From contig JAEDKN010000008.1 of the NCBI GenBank assembly GCA_016295795.1, forward strand, positions 1-33,899: a stretch of 33,899 nucleotides of DNA, written 5' to 3'. The translations under genes were made by a program, and so were the position numbers. This document shows, piece after piece, positions 7,220-14,941 of the stretch; the stretch's first letter is position 1; the number at the start of each line of letters is the position of its first letter. This DNA is from Bacilli bacterium. Lineage in GTDB: Bacteria; Bacillota_I; Bacilli_A; RF39; UBA660. Under the pieces are notes generated by a model. That model did not search any database. It was not told the DNA's origin and saw nothing but the letters and a program-made list of their open reading frames with translations.

Positions 7220-8950
7220 CTAATCTATATCATAGCTTAAATATACATCTACTTTAAAAGTATTTCTTTGAAAATCTGCTCTGCCTAAATCTAAAGTTTC
7301 AACTTCTTTAGTAAATATTGGTAATAAATTATAATCATTTACATGTCTAGCACCATTCCCAGTAGAAATTGTTTTTTTTAATAAATTAAGATATATTTTT
7401 AGTAATAGTTTATGTCTATCTCCATCTTCTTTATAAACTATAATTTCTTCTAAAAAATCATCTACAAATTCACTAACATTATTTTTATAATCAACTTGTT
7501 TTTTTATAGCAGCTTTAATAACTTTAATATTACCAAAATTATCAGACATAATTTTTCTTTCTTGCTTTATTTTACCAATTTTTATATTTAAAGATGATAT
7601 ATCTTCATTATATCTTTCATTCTTCTTTTTAAATTCAAGATTATTAATACTACCATCCATATTTAACTCTAATAACTTTTCTTTTTTTTCTTCAATATTT
7701 TTAATTTCTTTTTTTAATTCAGAAATCAAAAATTGATAATTATTATCTATTTTTAAATTAGAATAATAATCTAACATTTCTTTTATAATTTCATTTTTAT
7801 TATTAAGTACTTGTCCCATTATAATTACAAAAATATTGTTTAAATCCATTTCTGCAATTATTGGACTTTCACATGCATCTAATCTATATTTTACATAATT
7901 ACCGCAAGCCCATCTAGTCTTTGTTTGTTTTTTTTTACTTGACATTCTTTGATATGAAACATTATGATCACTACAAAATATTTTTGCAGTGTAACAATAT
8001 TTCCTTTCAGATCTTTTGGCATTACCATTACTTGCTTTCATTAATGCACTCCTACTATCTAATATTTCATTTGCCCTATTCCATAATTCTTCACTAACAA
8101 TAGCTGGTATTGTTTCATCTTTATAAATTATTTGCTCTTCTTTCGGGATATAGATTCTTTGTTTAGTTCTATAATCAATAGTTTCAGTAGTATGTCCACG
8201 ATAAAAACCTTTATATTTTGGATTTTGTATTATTCTTTTTAAAGTATCTTTATCATAGATATTTCCTTTATAATTATTTATACCTTGTCTATGTAATTCC
8301 ATTGCTAATTTATAAAAGCCATATTTACCAGTTGCATATAACTTAAAAATTTTTCTTATTTTTTTTGCTTCTTCTTCAACAATAACTAATTTAGCATCAT
8401 TTTTCTTATAACCAGTAATTATGCTAGAGCCTAAAACTCTACCCTTTTTCATTGCTTCTTTATGGCCCCATTTTACACGAGAAGAAAGTCTTTTTACTTC
8501 TTCTTGAGCAACGCTACCCATCATATTAAGTATAAACTCAGAATTTGGATCATAAGTATTTATACCATTAGACTGGAAATATACGCCAACATCATTAGCA
8601 AGTAATTCTTGCGTATATTTAATACTATCTGATAAATTTCTAGAAAATCTGGAAACTTCCTTTGTAACTATCAAATCAAAATAACCTGATTTTGCATCAT
8701 CAATCATTTGTAAAAACTTTTTTCTCTTTTTGACACTGCTACCACTAATACCTTCATCTATATAACCTTTAACATAAGTCCAATTTTTATTTGACTTTAT
8801 AAAATCTTCAAAAAAAGATATTTGATTATCTAAAGAATTTAATTGCTCATCACTTTCAGTAGAAACACGAGCATAAAAAGTAACTCTTAAAGGTAGTTCG
8901 GCAATGTTTTTGCCCTTTAAGATTTCTTCTCTTACTTTATAGAATCTCAT
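7220..8950 (-). CDS. Large serine recombinase of element 2
   Basis: Site-specific recombinase expected to integrate and excise element 2. 576 residues. Catalytic domain with FYARVST (Ser30), GYIDEGISGSS and VSRFSRN; recombinase domain with NPKYKGFY at about 250; zinc-ribbon-like module with a CSDH pair and two later Cys (ACGNY, DACES); then a coiled-coil segment. About 50 residues longer at the C-terminus than recombinase 1, ending in LDLGRADFQRNTFKVDVYLSYD. ATG 8950 has AAGGAGG upstream and follows a 51-residue SHOCT-like ORF by 11 bp. Catalytic residues look intact. The two recombinases align along most of their length, including an LLxGKxI-like N-terminal patch, but are clearly different proteins, fitting different targets 150 bp apart in one host gene. 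Confidence 0.95.
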   Translation of the reverse strand: MRFYKVREEILKGKNIAELPLRVTFYARVSTESDEQLNSLDNQISFFEDFIKSNKNWTYVKGYIDEGISGSSVKKRKKFLQMIDDAKSGYFDLIVTKEVSRFSRNLSDSIKYTQELLANDVGVYFQSNGINTYDPNSEFILNMMGSVAQEEVKRLSSRVKWGHKEAMKKGRVLGSSIITGYKKNDAKLVIVEEEAKKIRKIFKLYATGKYGFYKLAMELHRQGINNYKGNIYDKDTLKRIIQNPKYKGFYRGHTTETIDYRTKQRIYIPKEEQIIYKDETIPAIVSEELWNRANEILDSRSALMKASNGNAKRSERKYCYTAKIFCSDHNVSYQRMSSKKKQTKTRWACGNYVKYRLDACESPIIAEMDLNNIFVIIMGQVLNNKNEIIKEMLDYYSNLKIDNNYQFLISELKKEIKNIEEKKEKLLELNMDGSINNLEFKKKNERYNEDISSLNIKIGKIKQERKIMSDNFGNIKVIKAAIKKQVDYKNNVSEFVDDFLEEIIVYKEDGDRHKLLLKIYLNLLKKTISTGNGARHVNDYNLLPIFTKEVETLDLGRADFQRNTFKVDVYLSYDID

Positions 8951-8961
8951 AAGCTACCTCC

Positions 8962-9117
8962 TTAACAACTTTTTACCTTTTTACTACAACAATTAATTTT
9001 CTTATAAATAATCTTACAAACTTCATCATATTGTTGCTCAGTAATTACACCTTGATCATATAATTTTTTATTTATTATTAATTCATATTCAAGGATGGTT
9101 ATTCTTGGAGTTTTCAC
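8962..9117 (-). CDS. Small SHOCT-like protein upstream of recombinase 2
   Basis: 51 codons from GTG 9117 (GGAGG nine bases upstream). The core YELIINKKLYDQGVITEQQY matches the LIINKxLYxxGxIT pattern of the small ORF before recombinase 1. The C-terminus is basic and Cys-rich (INCCSKKVKSC). Its start overlaps the stop of the 42-codon ORF by one base (TAGTG), a sign of translational coupling. Probable recombinase partner; function not shown. Confidence 0.68.
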   Translation of the reverse strand: MKTPRITILEYELIINKKLYDQGVITEQQYDEVCKIIYKKINCCSKKVKSC

Positions 9118-9245
9118 TAACAAAAGCCTCCAAAAGCAAGAGAAAAATTATCGTTTAATATTTTAGTTGATTGTATATTTCCTTTCTTGAAAAGAATTGT
9201 CAAATTATTATGAGCATATTTGAAAAGCTTTTTAATTTTTTTCAA
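9117..9245 (-). CDS. Possible 42-codon ORF heading the recombinase 2 operon
   Basis: A TTG-started frame (KKIKKLFKYAHNNLTI...) ending LAFGGFC at 9117. In favour: GGAGG lies about nine bases upstream, and its TAG overlaps the next gene's GTG. Against: rare start codon, no recognised domain, and its ribosome binding site sits in a hairpin that can also be read as the S66 terminator. Confidence 0.4.
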   Translation of the reverse strand: MKKIKKLFKYAHNNLTILFKKGNIQSTKILNDNFSLAFGGFC

Positions 9246-9273
9246 AAAAAACACCTCCAACTAGTAGAAGTGT
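9243..9273 (-). terminator. Terminator of the S66 gene, or hairpin hiding a ribosome binding site
   Basis: On the minus strand ACACTTCTA pairs with TGGAGGTGT (with G-U pairs) and is followed by eight T. It lies 38 bp after the S66 stop. The 3' arm contains GGAGG, which could serve the 42-codon ORF, so the same structure might also control recombinase expression. Confidence 0.65.
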
Positions 9274-9310
9274 ATGTATTAATTAAATTAAAAATAACTA
9301 ATATAACTGA

Positions 9311-10186
9311 TTAATTAAATATTTCTTCAATAATTTCTATTTTCTTATTATCAGCATTAAAAACCACATTAGCTCCAATAGGTAACACTAAATTATATGT
9401 AGAATGTCCAAAGTCTTCACATTTAATCATTGGCTTATCTACATATTTTTTAAATACATTCTTAAAATAATTATTATCAATACTATAGTTTCCCAAAATG
9501 ACCCCATTACATAGATCAAAGACATGATTCTGTTTAAATTCTATTAAGATATTTTCAACTTCCTCTTTATTTACTTCATCGCATTCTTCAAAAAACAATA
9601 TAGAATTATTTAAATCTGGCATATATTCTGTATTAAGAATTTTAGAAAAACTTATTAAATTTCCTCCAATAAGAGTTCCTTTAGTCAATCCTCTATTAAT
9701 TACTTGAACATTTTTAGAAAAATAAATTTCTTTTTTATAATTAAAAAACATATCAATAAACGCTTTTTTATTAAAATCATTTTTTAGTATTCCTTTAAAT
9801 ATTAAATGATGAAAAGTAATTAAATTTGTTTTTTTATAAATTGCATTCAAAACAATTGTTAGATCACTTAATCCCACATATATTTTGGGATTACTTTTAA
9901 TAATCTCATAATCCAAATTATCTAAAATATCAATAACATTATTTCCACCCTTAGAAAAAATAATCATCTTTATTGCTTTATCAGTAACCATATCATTGAA
10001 ATCACTAATTTTATTTTTTATAAGATTATCAATATTATTTTCATAAATATGCTTACCAAATTTAACATTTAAACCTATTTCATTTACAAGTTTAATTGAT
10101 TTTTCAATTTCTTCTTTATTTTTTTCTTTTAAAAGACCAGATGAACTGATAACTCCAATATAATCATTTTTTTTAATTTTTTTCAT
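9311..10186 (-). CDS. S66-family LD-carboxypeptidase / MccF-like serine peptidase (element 2 cargo)
   Basis: Family S66 includes LdcA enzymes that trim tetrapeptides in murein recycling and MccF enzymes that destroy peptide-nucleotide antibiotics such as microcin C. 291 residues, slightly short for the family. Evidence: N-terminal IGVISSSG, the KGG turn, NPKIYVGLSDLT with the nucleophile Ser, FFEECDE with the catalytic Glu region, and FGHSTYNLVLPIG with the catalytic His. No signal peptide, so cytoplasmic. ATG 10186 overlaps the end of the frameshifted gene before it, implying an operon. Being element cargo, a self-protection role (MccF-like) is as plausible as murein recycling; sequence alone does not decide. 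Confidence 0.88.
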   Translation of the reverse strand: MKKIKKNDYIGVISSSGLLKEKNKEEIEKSIKLVNEIGLNVKFGKHIYENNIDNLIKNKISDFNDMVTDKAIKMIIFSKGGNNVIDILDNLDYEIIKSNPKIYVGLSDLTIVLNAIYKKTNLITFHHLIFKGILKNDFNKKAFIDMFFNYKKEIYFSKNVQVINRGLTKGTLIGGNLISFSKILNTEYMPDLNNSILFFEECDEVNKEEVENILIEFKQNHVFDLCNGVILGNYSIDNNYFKNVFKKYVDKPMIKCEDFGHSTYNLVLPIGANVVFNADNKKIEIIEEIFN

Positions 10187-10456
10187 TTATTTCCATCATC
10201 ACCTTATCTATAAAATTATAATAATCATTTGTATTATTATTATTTATTGAAAAGTCTGTATCGTCTAAGTCTATTTCATTTATATAAAAATCTAAATTAT
10301 TTAATATATGATTTTTATTATCTTTTATTAATCTTTCTTTTACATCTTCTAGACTAGATTCTATATAAATTGAATAATATTTGTAACATATAACCCTGAT
10401 TTATTATAATTTTTTCTTGTTCCAGTTGGAATATTAATTATAATATCATTATTCAT
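10173..10456 (-). pseudogene. Frameshifted small gene at the head of element 2
   Basis: ATG 10456 has an excellent Shine-Dalgarno (GGAGGT) and begins MNNDIIINIPTGTRKNYNKS, stopping at 10361. A second frame takes over (YYSIYIESSLEDVKERLIKD...) and continues to 10173, overlapping the S66 start. Length 284 nt, not a multiple of three, so one frameshift near 10370-10385 is likely. The YSIYIESSLEDVKERL stretch resembles the late part of nucleotide-kinase-like P-loop proteins, but no P-loop is present. Function unknown. Confidence 0.5.
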
Positions 10457-10479
10457 ATAAACCTCCAGTTTTTTTAAAT

Positions 10480-10508
10480 ATTATAAATCAATTTTAGTTA
10501 AAAGTCTA
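10480..10508 (-). promoter_or_regulatory. Promoter at the left end of element 2
   Basis: TAGACT (10508-10503), 17-bp spacer, TATAAT (10485-10480). It lies just inside element 2 and would drive the small gene and the S66 peptidase. Confidence 0.5.
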
Positions 10509-10548
10509 TAATATAGTGTTCTTTGCAAAAAAATAGATTTCACTTTTA

Positions 10549-10553
10549 GATGT
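10549..10553. other. Element 2 upstream junction with spoVD (attachment core)
   Basis: Minus-strand acatc repeated at 7144-7140. Upstream is native coding DNA (GGTAGTACGTTTAAGATTGTT = GSTFKIV); downstream the frame becomes KSEIYFFAKNTIL and stops at 10506, within the element. Confidence 0.72.
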
Positions 10554-11441
10554 AACAATCTTAAACGTACTACCCGGTTCATATGAGGCCCATATTGGAA
10601 GATTTCTGCTTAATTCTTCCATACTATAATCCTTATAATTATTAGGATCATAATTAGGTCTAGAACTCATTCCAAGTATTTCTCCTGTATTTGGATCCAC
10701 CACTATTGCTAAAGCCATATCAGGATCAAACATATCTACAACATTGTCAAGTTCCCGCTCAATGGATGCTTGAATATTGTAATCTATTGTAAGTTGAATA
10801 TTCATTCCATCTTGTGGTTTAACATAAACATCAGATAATTCAAGCTTATTTCCTTTAGCATCCGAAAAATATTTTATCGCGCCATCCTCTCCTGTTAAAT
10901 ATTCATCATACTGAAGTTCTATTCCAGATAATCCTTGATTATCTATACCCACATATCCTAAAACATGAGACAATGTTTTGCCATAAGGATAATACCTTTT
11001 AGATTCTTTAACCAAATATACACCATCTAAATTCAAGCTTTCTATTTTATCTGCAACTTCATAAGATAATTGTCTTCCTTCAGGATGAACTCGTTCAATG
11101 GATGTTTTTTTATTAACGTGTTTATTCATTTCTTCTTTACTAACCCCTAGTATTTCTGCAAGAAGTGTAGAAGTTTTATCTGGATCAGAAATTTGATTAG
11201 GAATTAAAACTAACGAAGTTGTGGTTATATTATCGGCTAAAACAACTCCATTTCTATCTGTAATTATTCCACGATTCGCAGCAATTGGTAAATTTCTACT
11301 CCATAAATCATCAGCTTTTTCTTTTAACTTTTCGTATTCAAACAATTGGACGTATGCCACTCTCAAAATTATAACCACAAACACAAAAAATAATGCTACA
11401 AAAACTATCTTAATTCTAGAATCAATCTTTTTAAAAAACAT
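10549..11441 (-). pseudogene. spoVD: SpoVD/FtsI-type penicillin-binding protein, piece 1 of 3 (anchor, SxxK)
   Basis: N-terminal part of a class B transpeptidase. Start at ATG 11441 (MFFKKIDSRIKIVF), preceded by AGGTGA; the upstream in-frame extension to 11471 lacks a binding site. One membrane helix (about residues 8-28), then the class B dimerisation region (AANRGIITDRNGVVLA; GYVGIDNQGLSGIE) and the first part of the transpeptidase fold with the nucleophile in EPGSTFK. Host homology ends at KIVTS; the frame runs 14 residues into element 2 and stops at 10506. As encoded, the product is an anchored fragment lacking SxN and KTG, so not an active transpeptidase. Pieces 2 and 3 supply the rest. 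It could act as a dominant-negative partner if made; that is speculation. Confidence 0.94.
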
Positions 11442-11474
11442 ATTATCACCTATATAAAATATACTGTCCAAAAG

Positions 11475-11502
11475 AAAAAAAATTCATTATCAAATGAATT
11501 TA
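11475..11502 (-). terminator. Terminator after the GNAT gene
   Basis: Perfect inverted repeat AAATTCATT/AATGAATTT with a TGAT loop, followed on the minus strand by a run of eight T. It separates the acetyltransferase operon from the penicillin-binding protein gene. Confidence 0.85.
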
Positions 11503-11522
11503 AAATAAATTATTTATAGTAT

Positions 11523-12092
11523 TTAATTCCTTTTAGAAAAGTATTCTTCTTTAGTTATTGAGTATGAACCCAAATCGTTTCTAATACCATCCTTATCTAT
11601 AATTCTACTTTTTAATATTCCTTCAAAGTTCATTCCGGCTTTTTGCATTACTTTTCCACTAGCAGGATTGTTTGACAAATACTCAGCATAAATCGTATCT
11701 GCATCACACTCTTCAAACAAATATTTTATTACTGCTTTTAGTGCTTCTGTTGCATATCCTTTTCCCCAAAATCTTTCACCATAACAGTAACCTATTACAC
11801 AAGTTCCGTATATCAATAATTTTTTTGATGCAACATCTATAGTACCGATTAATTCACCTGTTTCTTTTAATTCTACTATCCACCTATATGTATCAGAAAA
11901 ATTATATTCTTCTTCCCACATTTTACATAATTTCTTTGTTTCTTCTATACCAGAATGTTTATTCCACATTACATATTTAGAAACTTCATAACTATTACAC
12001 CAATTTTCATAAGCAGATTGTGCATCTTCTGCTTTTACCTTTCTAAGAATTAATCTTTCAGTTTGAATTTCTTTTGTTCCAATATGTTTCAC
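11523..12092 (-). CDS. GNAT N-acetyltransferase, RimJ/RimL type
   Basis: Acetyl-CoA-dependent acetyltransferase, 189 residues. N-terminal TERLILRKVKAEDA is the RimJ/RimL opening; the acetyl-CoA site is in YGERFWGKGYATEALKAV (about 105-122), with NNPASGKVMQKAGMNFEG at the C-terminal half. Start is GTG 12092 with AGAGGTG upstream. Substrate could be an N-terminal amine, an antibiotic or a small molecule. It follows the HD/P-loop gene by 18 bp and ends before a strong terminator, so it is the last gene of a two-gene operon. Confidence 0.92.
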   Translation of the reverse strand: MKHIGTKEIQTERLILRKVKAEDAQSAYENWCNSYEVSKYVMWNKHSGIEETKKLCKMWEEEYNFSDTYRWIVELKETGELIGTIDVASKKLLIYGTCVIGYCYGERFWGKGYATEALKAVIKYLFEECDADTIYAEYLSNNPASGKVMQKAGMNFEGILKSRIIDKDGIRNDLGSYSITKEEYFSKRN

Positions 12093-12110
12093 TTATAGCA
12101 CCTCTATCTT

Positions 12111-13445
12111 TTATTTAAAAAATTTATTCATTTGCTCGATATAAAATTTCTTCATATCACTTAATATTGTATTTGCAACATCTATAGATATTTCTCTTTG
12201 TGATCTACCCGTTGTATCAAATTTATAAAAATTAATACCACAGCTATTAGCATATTTCTCCATGTTAATAAGAGAAGTATTATATTCATTAATATTATCC
12301 TCGTTTAAAAAATTCCTTTTTTCAAGTGATAGATTAGCTTCATAATCTCTCTTAAGCGAAGTAATACTATCCGTATATGTAGATATAACAATATTTATTT
12401 TTTCTTTTATTAATGGAGTATAAATATCAAAATAATTTTTATACTCTTCCTCAGTTATACCACCTTTTAAATATAATCTATCTATCCATATAGTCCTATC
12501 AAACAGAGATCTATCTACTATAATTATTTCTGGTTTCTTCTTTAATGCATCTTCTAATTGTCTTAAGACATGTTTTGGAATTTCAGTATTAACAACTGAT
12601 TTATATTTATCTTTTAAGGTAGGCCAAATTTCCTTTTTATATTTCTTTGAAGTAGTGAACTCTTCTAATATTTCTACTACAAATCCAGCTTTTTTAAAAA
12701 AATCATATAAATTATTTATCAATGTAGTTTTTCCTGTTCTAGGGGTTCCAGTAAATTCTATTACATAAGGTATAGTATTGTCTATAATGCCAACCATCTT
12801 TTTAATTTCTTGTTTTTTATAGTGAAGTTGTAAAAGCTTATTATATTCATCACTCTTATCATTAAAAATAATATTTTTGACATAGTTATCATTTTTTTTA
12901 TTTTCAAATATATAATCTATAATCTCTTTTAATCTAACAAACATCGGATAATTTTCATCTTCATTTTCTATTAGACTTTTATATATACTCTCATAATACC
13001 ATTTCTGACTATCAAATCCTCTATTAAATGCTCGGAAATCTACCTTTTGATTTGATTCAAATATTATCCTTAGATCTTCTAAATTGCTTATTTTATCTGC
13101 ACAAACTACGGCTTTATGTCTTAAATCTGCTTTTTTTATCACTTCTATTGTATGTTTTTTTCTCTCTTCCCAGTCAAGAGTTTTATCAGGCTCTGACGCG
13201 GTCATAACAAGAGATGTTATATCATCTCCAAATATCTTTTGAATATATTTTTCATCATATTTAGTATCTTCTACAACATCGTGTAAATAACCTGCTGCGA
13301 TTACTAAAGAATCAAAACCATATTCTCTTAATATATTGGCAACATTAATCGGATGAATTATCATCGGCTTATCAGGATCAGATTTTCTTACTTGACCTTT
13401 ATGTGCCTTAATCGCAAATCGAAGTGCTCTCTTTTCTATATTCAT
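12111..13445 (-). CDS. HD-domain hydrolase fused to a P-loop kinase-like domain
   Basis: 444-residue two-domain protein. The N-terminal half is an HD phosphohydrolase like the SpoT/RelA hydrolase or MESH1: H31 (MIIHPINVA), H55-D56 in GYLHDVVED, and VCADKISNLEDL near 115-124. The C-terminal half is a P-loop NTPase with Walker A GTPRTGKTT (233-241), IVDRSLFDR as a DR(S)-type nucleotide kinase motif, and a lid-like basic region, resembling thymidylate/deoxynucleoside kinases. The fusion suggests linked hydrolysis and phosphorylation of nucleotides, possibly (p)ppGpp or dNTP-related; no synthetase domain is present. ATG 13445 has GGAG upstream. Confidence 0.85.
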   Translation of the reverse strand: MNIEKRALRFAIKAHKGQVRKSDPDKPMIIHPINVANILREYGFDSLVIAAGYLHDVVEDTKYDEKYIQKIFGDDITSLVMTASEPDKTLDWEERKKHTIEVIKKADLRHKAVVCADKISNLEDLRIIFESNQKVDFRAFNRGFDSQKWYYESIYKSLIENEDENYPMFVRLKEIIDYIFENKKNDNYVKNIIFNDKSDEYNKLLQLHYKKQEIKKMVGIIDNTIPYVIEFTGTPRTGKTTLINNLYDFFKKAGFVVEILEEFTTSKKYKKEIWPTLKDKYKSVVNTEIPKHVLRQLEDALKKKPEIIIVDRSLFDRTIWIDRLYLKGGITEEEYKNYFDIYTPLIKEKINIVISTYTDSITSLKRDYEANLSLEKRNFLNEDNINEYNTSLINMEKYANSCGINFYKFDTTGRSQREISIDVANTILSDMKKFYIEQMNKFFK

Positions 13446-13463
13446 AACTAATCTCCTAATTAC

Positions 13464-13472
13464 AGTATATCA
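13464..13472 (-). promoter_or_regulatory. Extended -10 promoter for HD/P-loop and GNAT genes
   Basis: TGATATACT (13472-13464) forms an extended -10; no convincing -35. It lies just past the upstream terminator and about 18 bp before the ATG. Confidence 0.4.
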
Positions 13473-13481
13473 TTAAGATTT

Positions 13482-13510
13482 AAAAAAAACTAGATAAATG
13501 AATATCTAGT
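13482..13510 (-). terminator. Terminator of the paralogue pair
   Basis: Perfect 8-bp stem ACTAGATA/TATCTAGT with a six-base loop followed by eight T on the minus strand, five bases after the stop at 13515. Confidence 0.88.
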
Positions 13511-13514
13511 TTAA

Positions 13515-14222
13515 TTACATCATAAATTTTCTCAAAACTTTTTCTTCATTATTAGGATAATCTTTTAAATCATCAACATCATTATAATAAGCAACATATT
13601 CACAAATCATCTTTCTAATCATATCATTCTGATTATTAAGAGCTTGATATTTATCCTTGTCGGTTAATTTTCCAAAAGAAAAATTATCACCAATTTCAAA
13701 TAGATTATTCAAAATTTGATCTTCATAAGAATCTACAATTGCTCTTTTTGTTTTTATATCTTTATTAAAAAGATTAGTTCCTAATTCTTCAAACGGTGTT
13801 ACCTGTATTAAATGTTCTACTCTCTCATCAAACATTCTAATACCATTCGAAAGATATTTTTGTTTAACTTCGCCAACTCCCTTAATATTACCTTCATATT
13901 GTTTTAATTCAAATACGTTTTTAAATGCAAGAGGCAATCTCTTAAAAACAATTGAAGAAAAATCAATAGGTAGTTTTTTTACTGTAGTTAGTTTAGCTAT
14001 ATGTTCTGTTAACTTTGATAAAAAAAACTCTCTATCTTTCTTGTCTACTAAAAGATTAACCCTAGTAATAGCTCTATCTAAGCCAACAGTAGATTTACCT
14101 AGACTTGAAAGAACATCTCTAACTATAATCAATTCTTGTACATTTTCAACGCCATAGTTTTTTATATATGGATCTAAATCTCCATTGTTTATCGTCTCAA
14201 CATCAATATCTCTAAAGTCCAT
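13515..14222 (-). CDS. Unknown protein, second of a tandem paralogue pair
   Basis: 235 residues, no membrane segment. Aligns along its length with the gene just upstream: both have an N-terminal helical motif (YGVENVQELIIVRDVL / YGIKTVGEFMVLAQLL), LPIDF/LPLNF followed by FK(N/S)V, a GxGEVKxxYL turn, MFDERVE/MYDERLN, LFNKD, and a closing (C)xYxADY-like segment. The GVGEVKQKYL turn and the preceding FKNVFEL helix resemble a helix-hairpin-helix of the RNA polymerase alpha C-terminal type, hinting at nucleic acid or protein binding. The Shine-Dalgarno AGGAGG overlaps the stop of the upstream gene, so the two are coupled. Confidence 0.8.
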   Translation of the reverse strand: MDFRDIDVETINNGDLDPYIKNYGVENVQELIIVRDVLSSLGKSTVGLDRAITRVNLLVDKKDREFFLSKLTEHIAKLTTVKKLPIDFSSIVFKRLPLAFKNVFELKQYEGNIKGVGEVKQKYLSNGIRMFDERVEHLIQVTPFEELGTNLFNKDIKTKRAIVDSYEDQILNNLFEIGDNFSFGKLTDKDKYQALNNQNDMIRKMICEYVAYYNDVDDLKDYPNNEEKVLRKFMM

Positions 14223-14224
14223 AA

Positions 14225-14911
14225 TTACCTCCTAAATTTATTTAATATTTTAGGATCATTATTTTCAATATCAGCTAAATTATTATAATCGGCAATATAA
14301 GAGCATAGCTTATCTCTTAATGTTGGCTTATTAAGCATTTCATTCCTAACAGTATTTGATAAAGGTCCCAAAACGTTTTCATTACCTAAAAGTTTAGGTA
14401 ACAGTTCATCAGAGTGTTCATTAACTAATGATATCTTTTCTTCTCGATCCTTATTAAATAATCCTAGATTCCATTCTTCGACTGGAGTATTACTTATAAT
14501 TTCGTTTAAGCGTTCATCATACATCTTTAAAGCACCTGCAAGATATTGCATTTTTACTTCTCCTAATCCAATAGGTCTTCTATATCTGTTTAACAAATCA
14601 TACACACTTTTAAATCGATATCCTATTCTATTAAACGCTACTAGTTTGAAATTAAGTGGCAGCCTATCAACAGGTGTTAACTTTTGTATGTTTATCTTTA
14701 ATTCTGAAACAGAACCATAAGATATTTCATCAGGCAAACTCATAATTCTCTTTAATGTATCATTAACTTCTGGAGAAGAACAGTTTTTCTCCTTTAAAAG
14801 TTGTGCCAAAACCATAAATTCGCCAACAGTTTTTATTCCATATTTTTTAATTATATCATCTAATGTTCCTTCAGCATTTACTAAAGCAATATTCATTTCC
14901 CTTAGTTCCAT
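14225..14911 (-). CDS. Unknown protein, first of a tandem paralogue pair
   Basis: 228 residues from ATG 14911 (MELREMNIALVNAEG), which has GGGGGAAGG upstream; the longer reading to 14941 lacks a binding site. It carries LPLNFKLVAFNRIGYRFKSV and IGLGEVKMQYL, a helix-hairpin-helix-like unit similar to the alpha-CTD fold, and ends SYIADYNNL. It is paralogous to the following gene (3-bp gap), from an old tandem duplication. A strong consensus promoter drives the pair. No known family recognised. Confidence 0.8.
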   Translation of the reverse strand: MELREMNIALVNAEGTLDDIIKKYGIKTVGEFMVLAQLLKEKNCSSPEVNDTLKRIMSLPDEISYGSVSELKINIQKLTPVDRLPLNFKLVAFNRIGYRFKSVYDLLNRYRRPIGLGEVKMQYLAGALKMYDERLNEIISNTPVEEWNLGLFNKDREEKISLVNEHSDELLPKLLGNENVLGPLSNTVRNEMLNKPTLRDKLCSYIADYNNLADIENNDPKILNKFRR

Positions 14912-14941
14912 AAAACCTTCCCCCTTTAATAAAACACGCAC

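Larger units (their letters stand above)
7140..10553 (-). mobile_element. Serine-recombinase element 2, inserted just after the spoVD SxxK motif
   Basis: About 3.4 kb bounded by a 5-bp direct repeat (acatc). In order on the minus strand: promoter, frameshifted small gene, S66 peptidase, terminator-like hairpin, 42- and 51-codon ORFs, 576-residue large serine recombinase ending about 75 bp from the junction. Plan and orientation match element 1, but recombinase, target sequence and cargo differ, so this is an independent insertion rather than a duplication. Excision restores GSTFKIVTSASIEEG in frame. Confidence 0.85.

Noticed and set aside
3288..10553. One single composite element covering both recombinases
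   Set aside because: A 150-bp piece of spoVD with the correct middle sequence lies between them, and the two ends have different cores, so two insertions explain it better.
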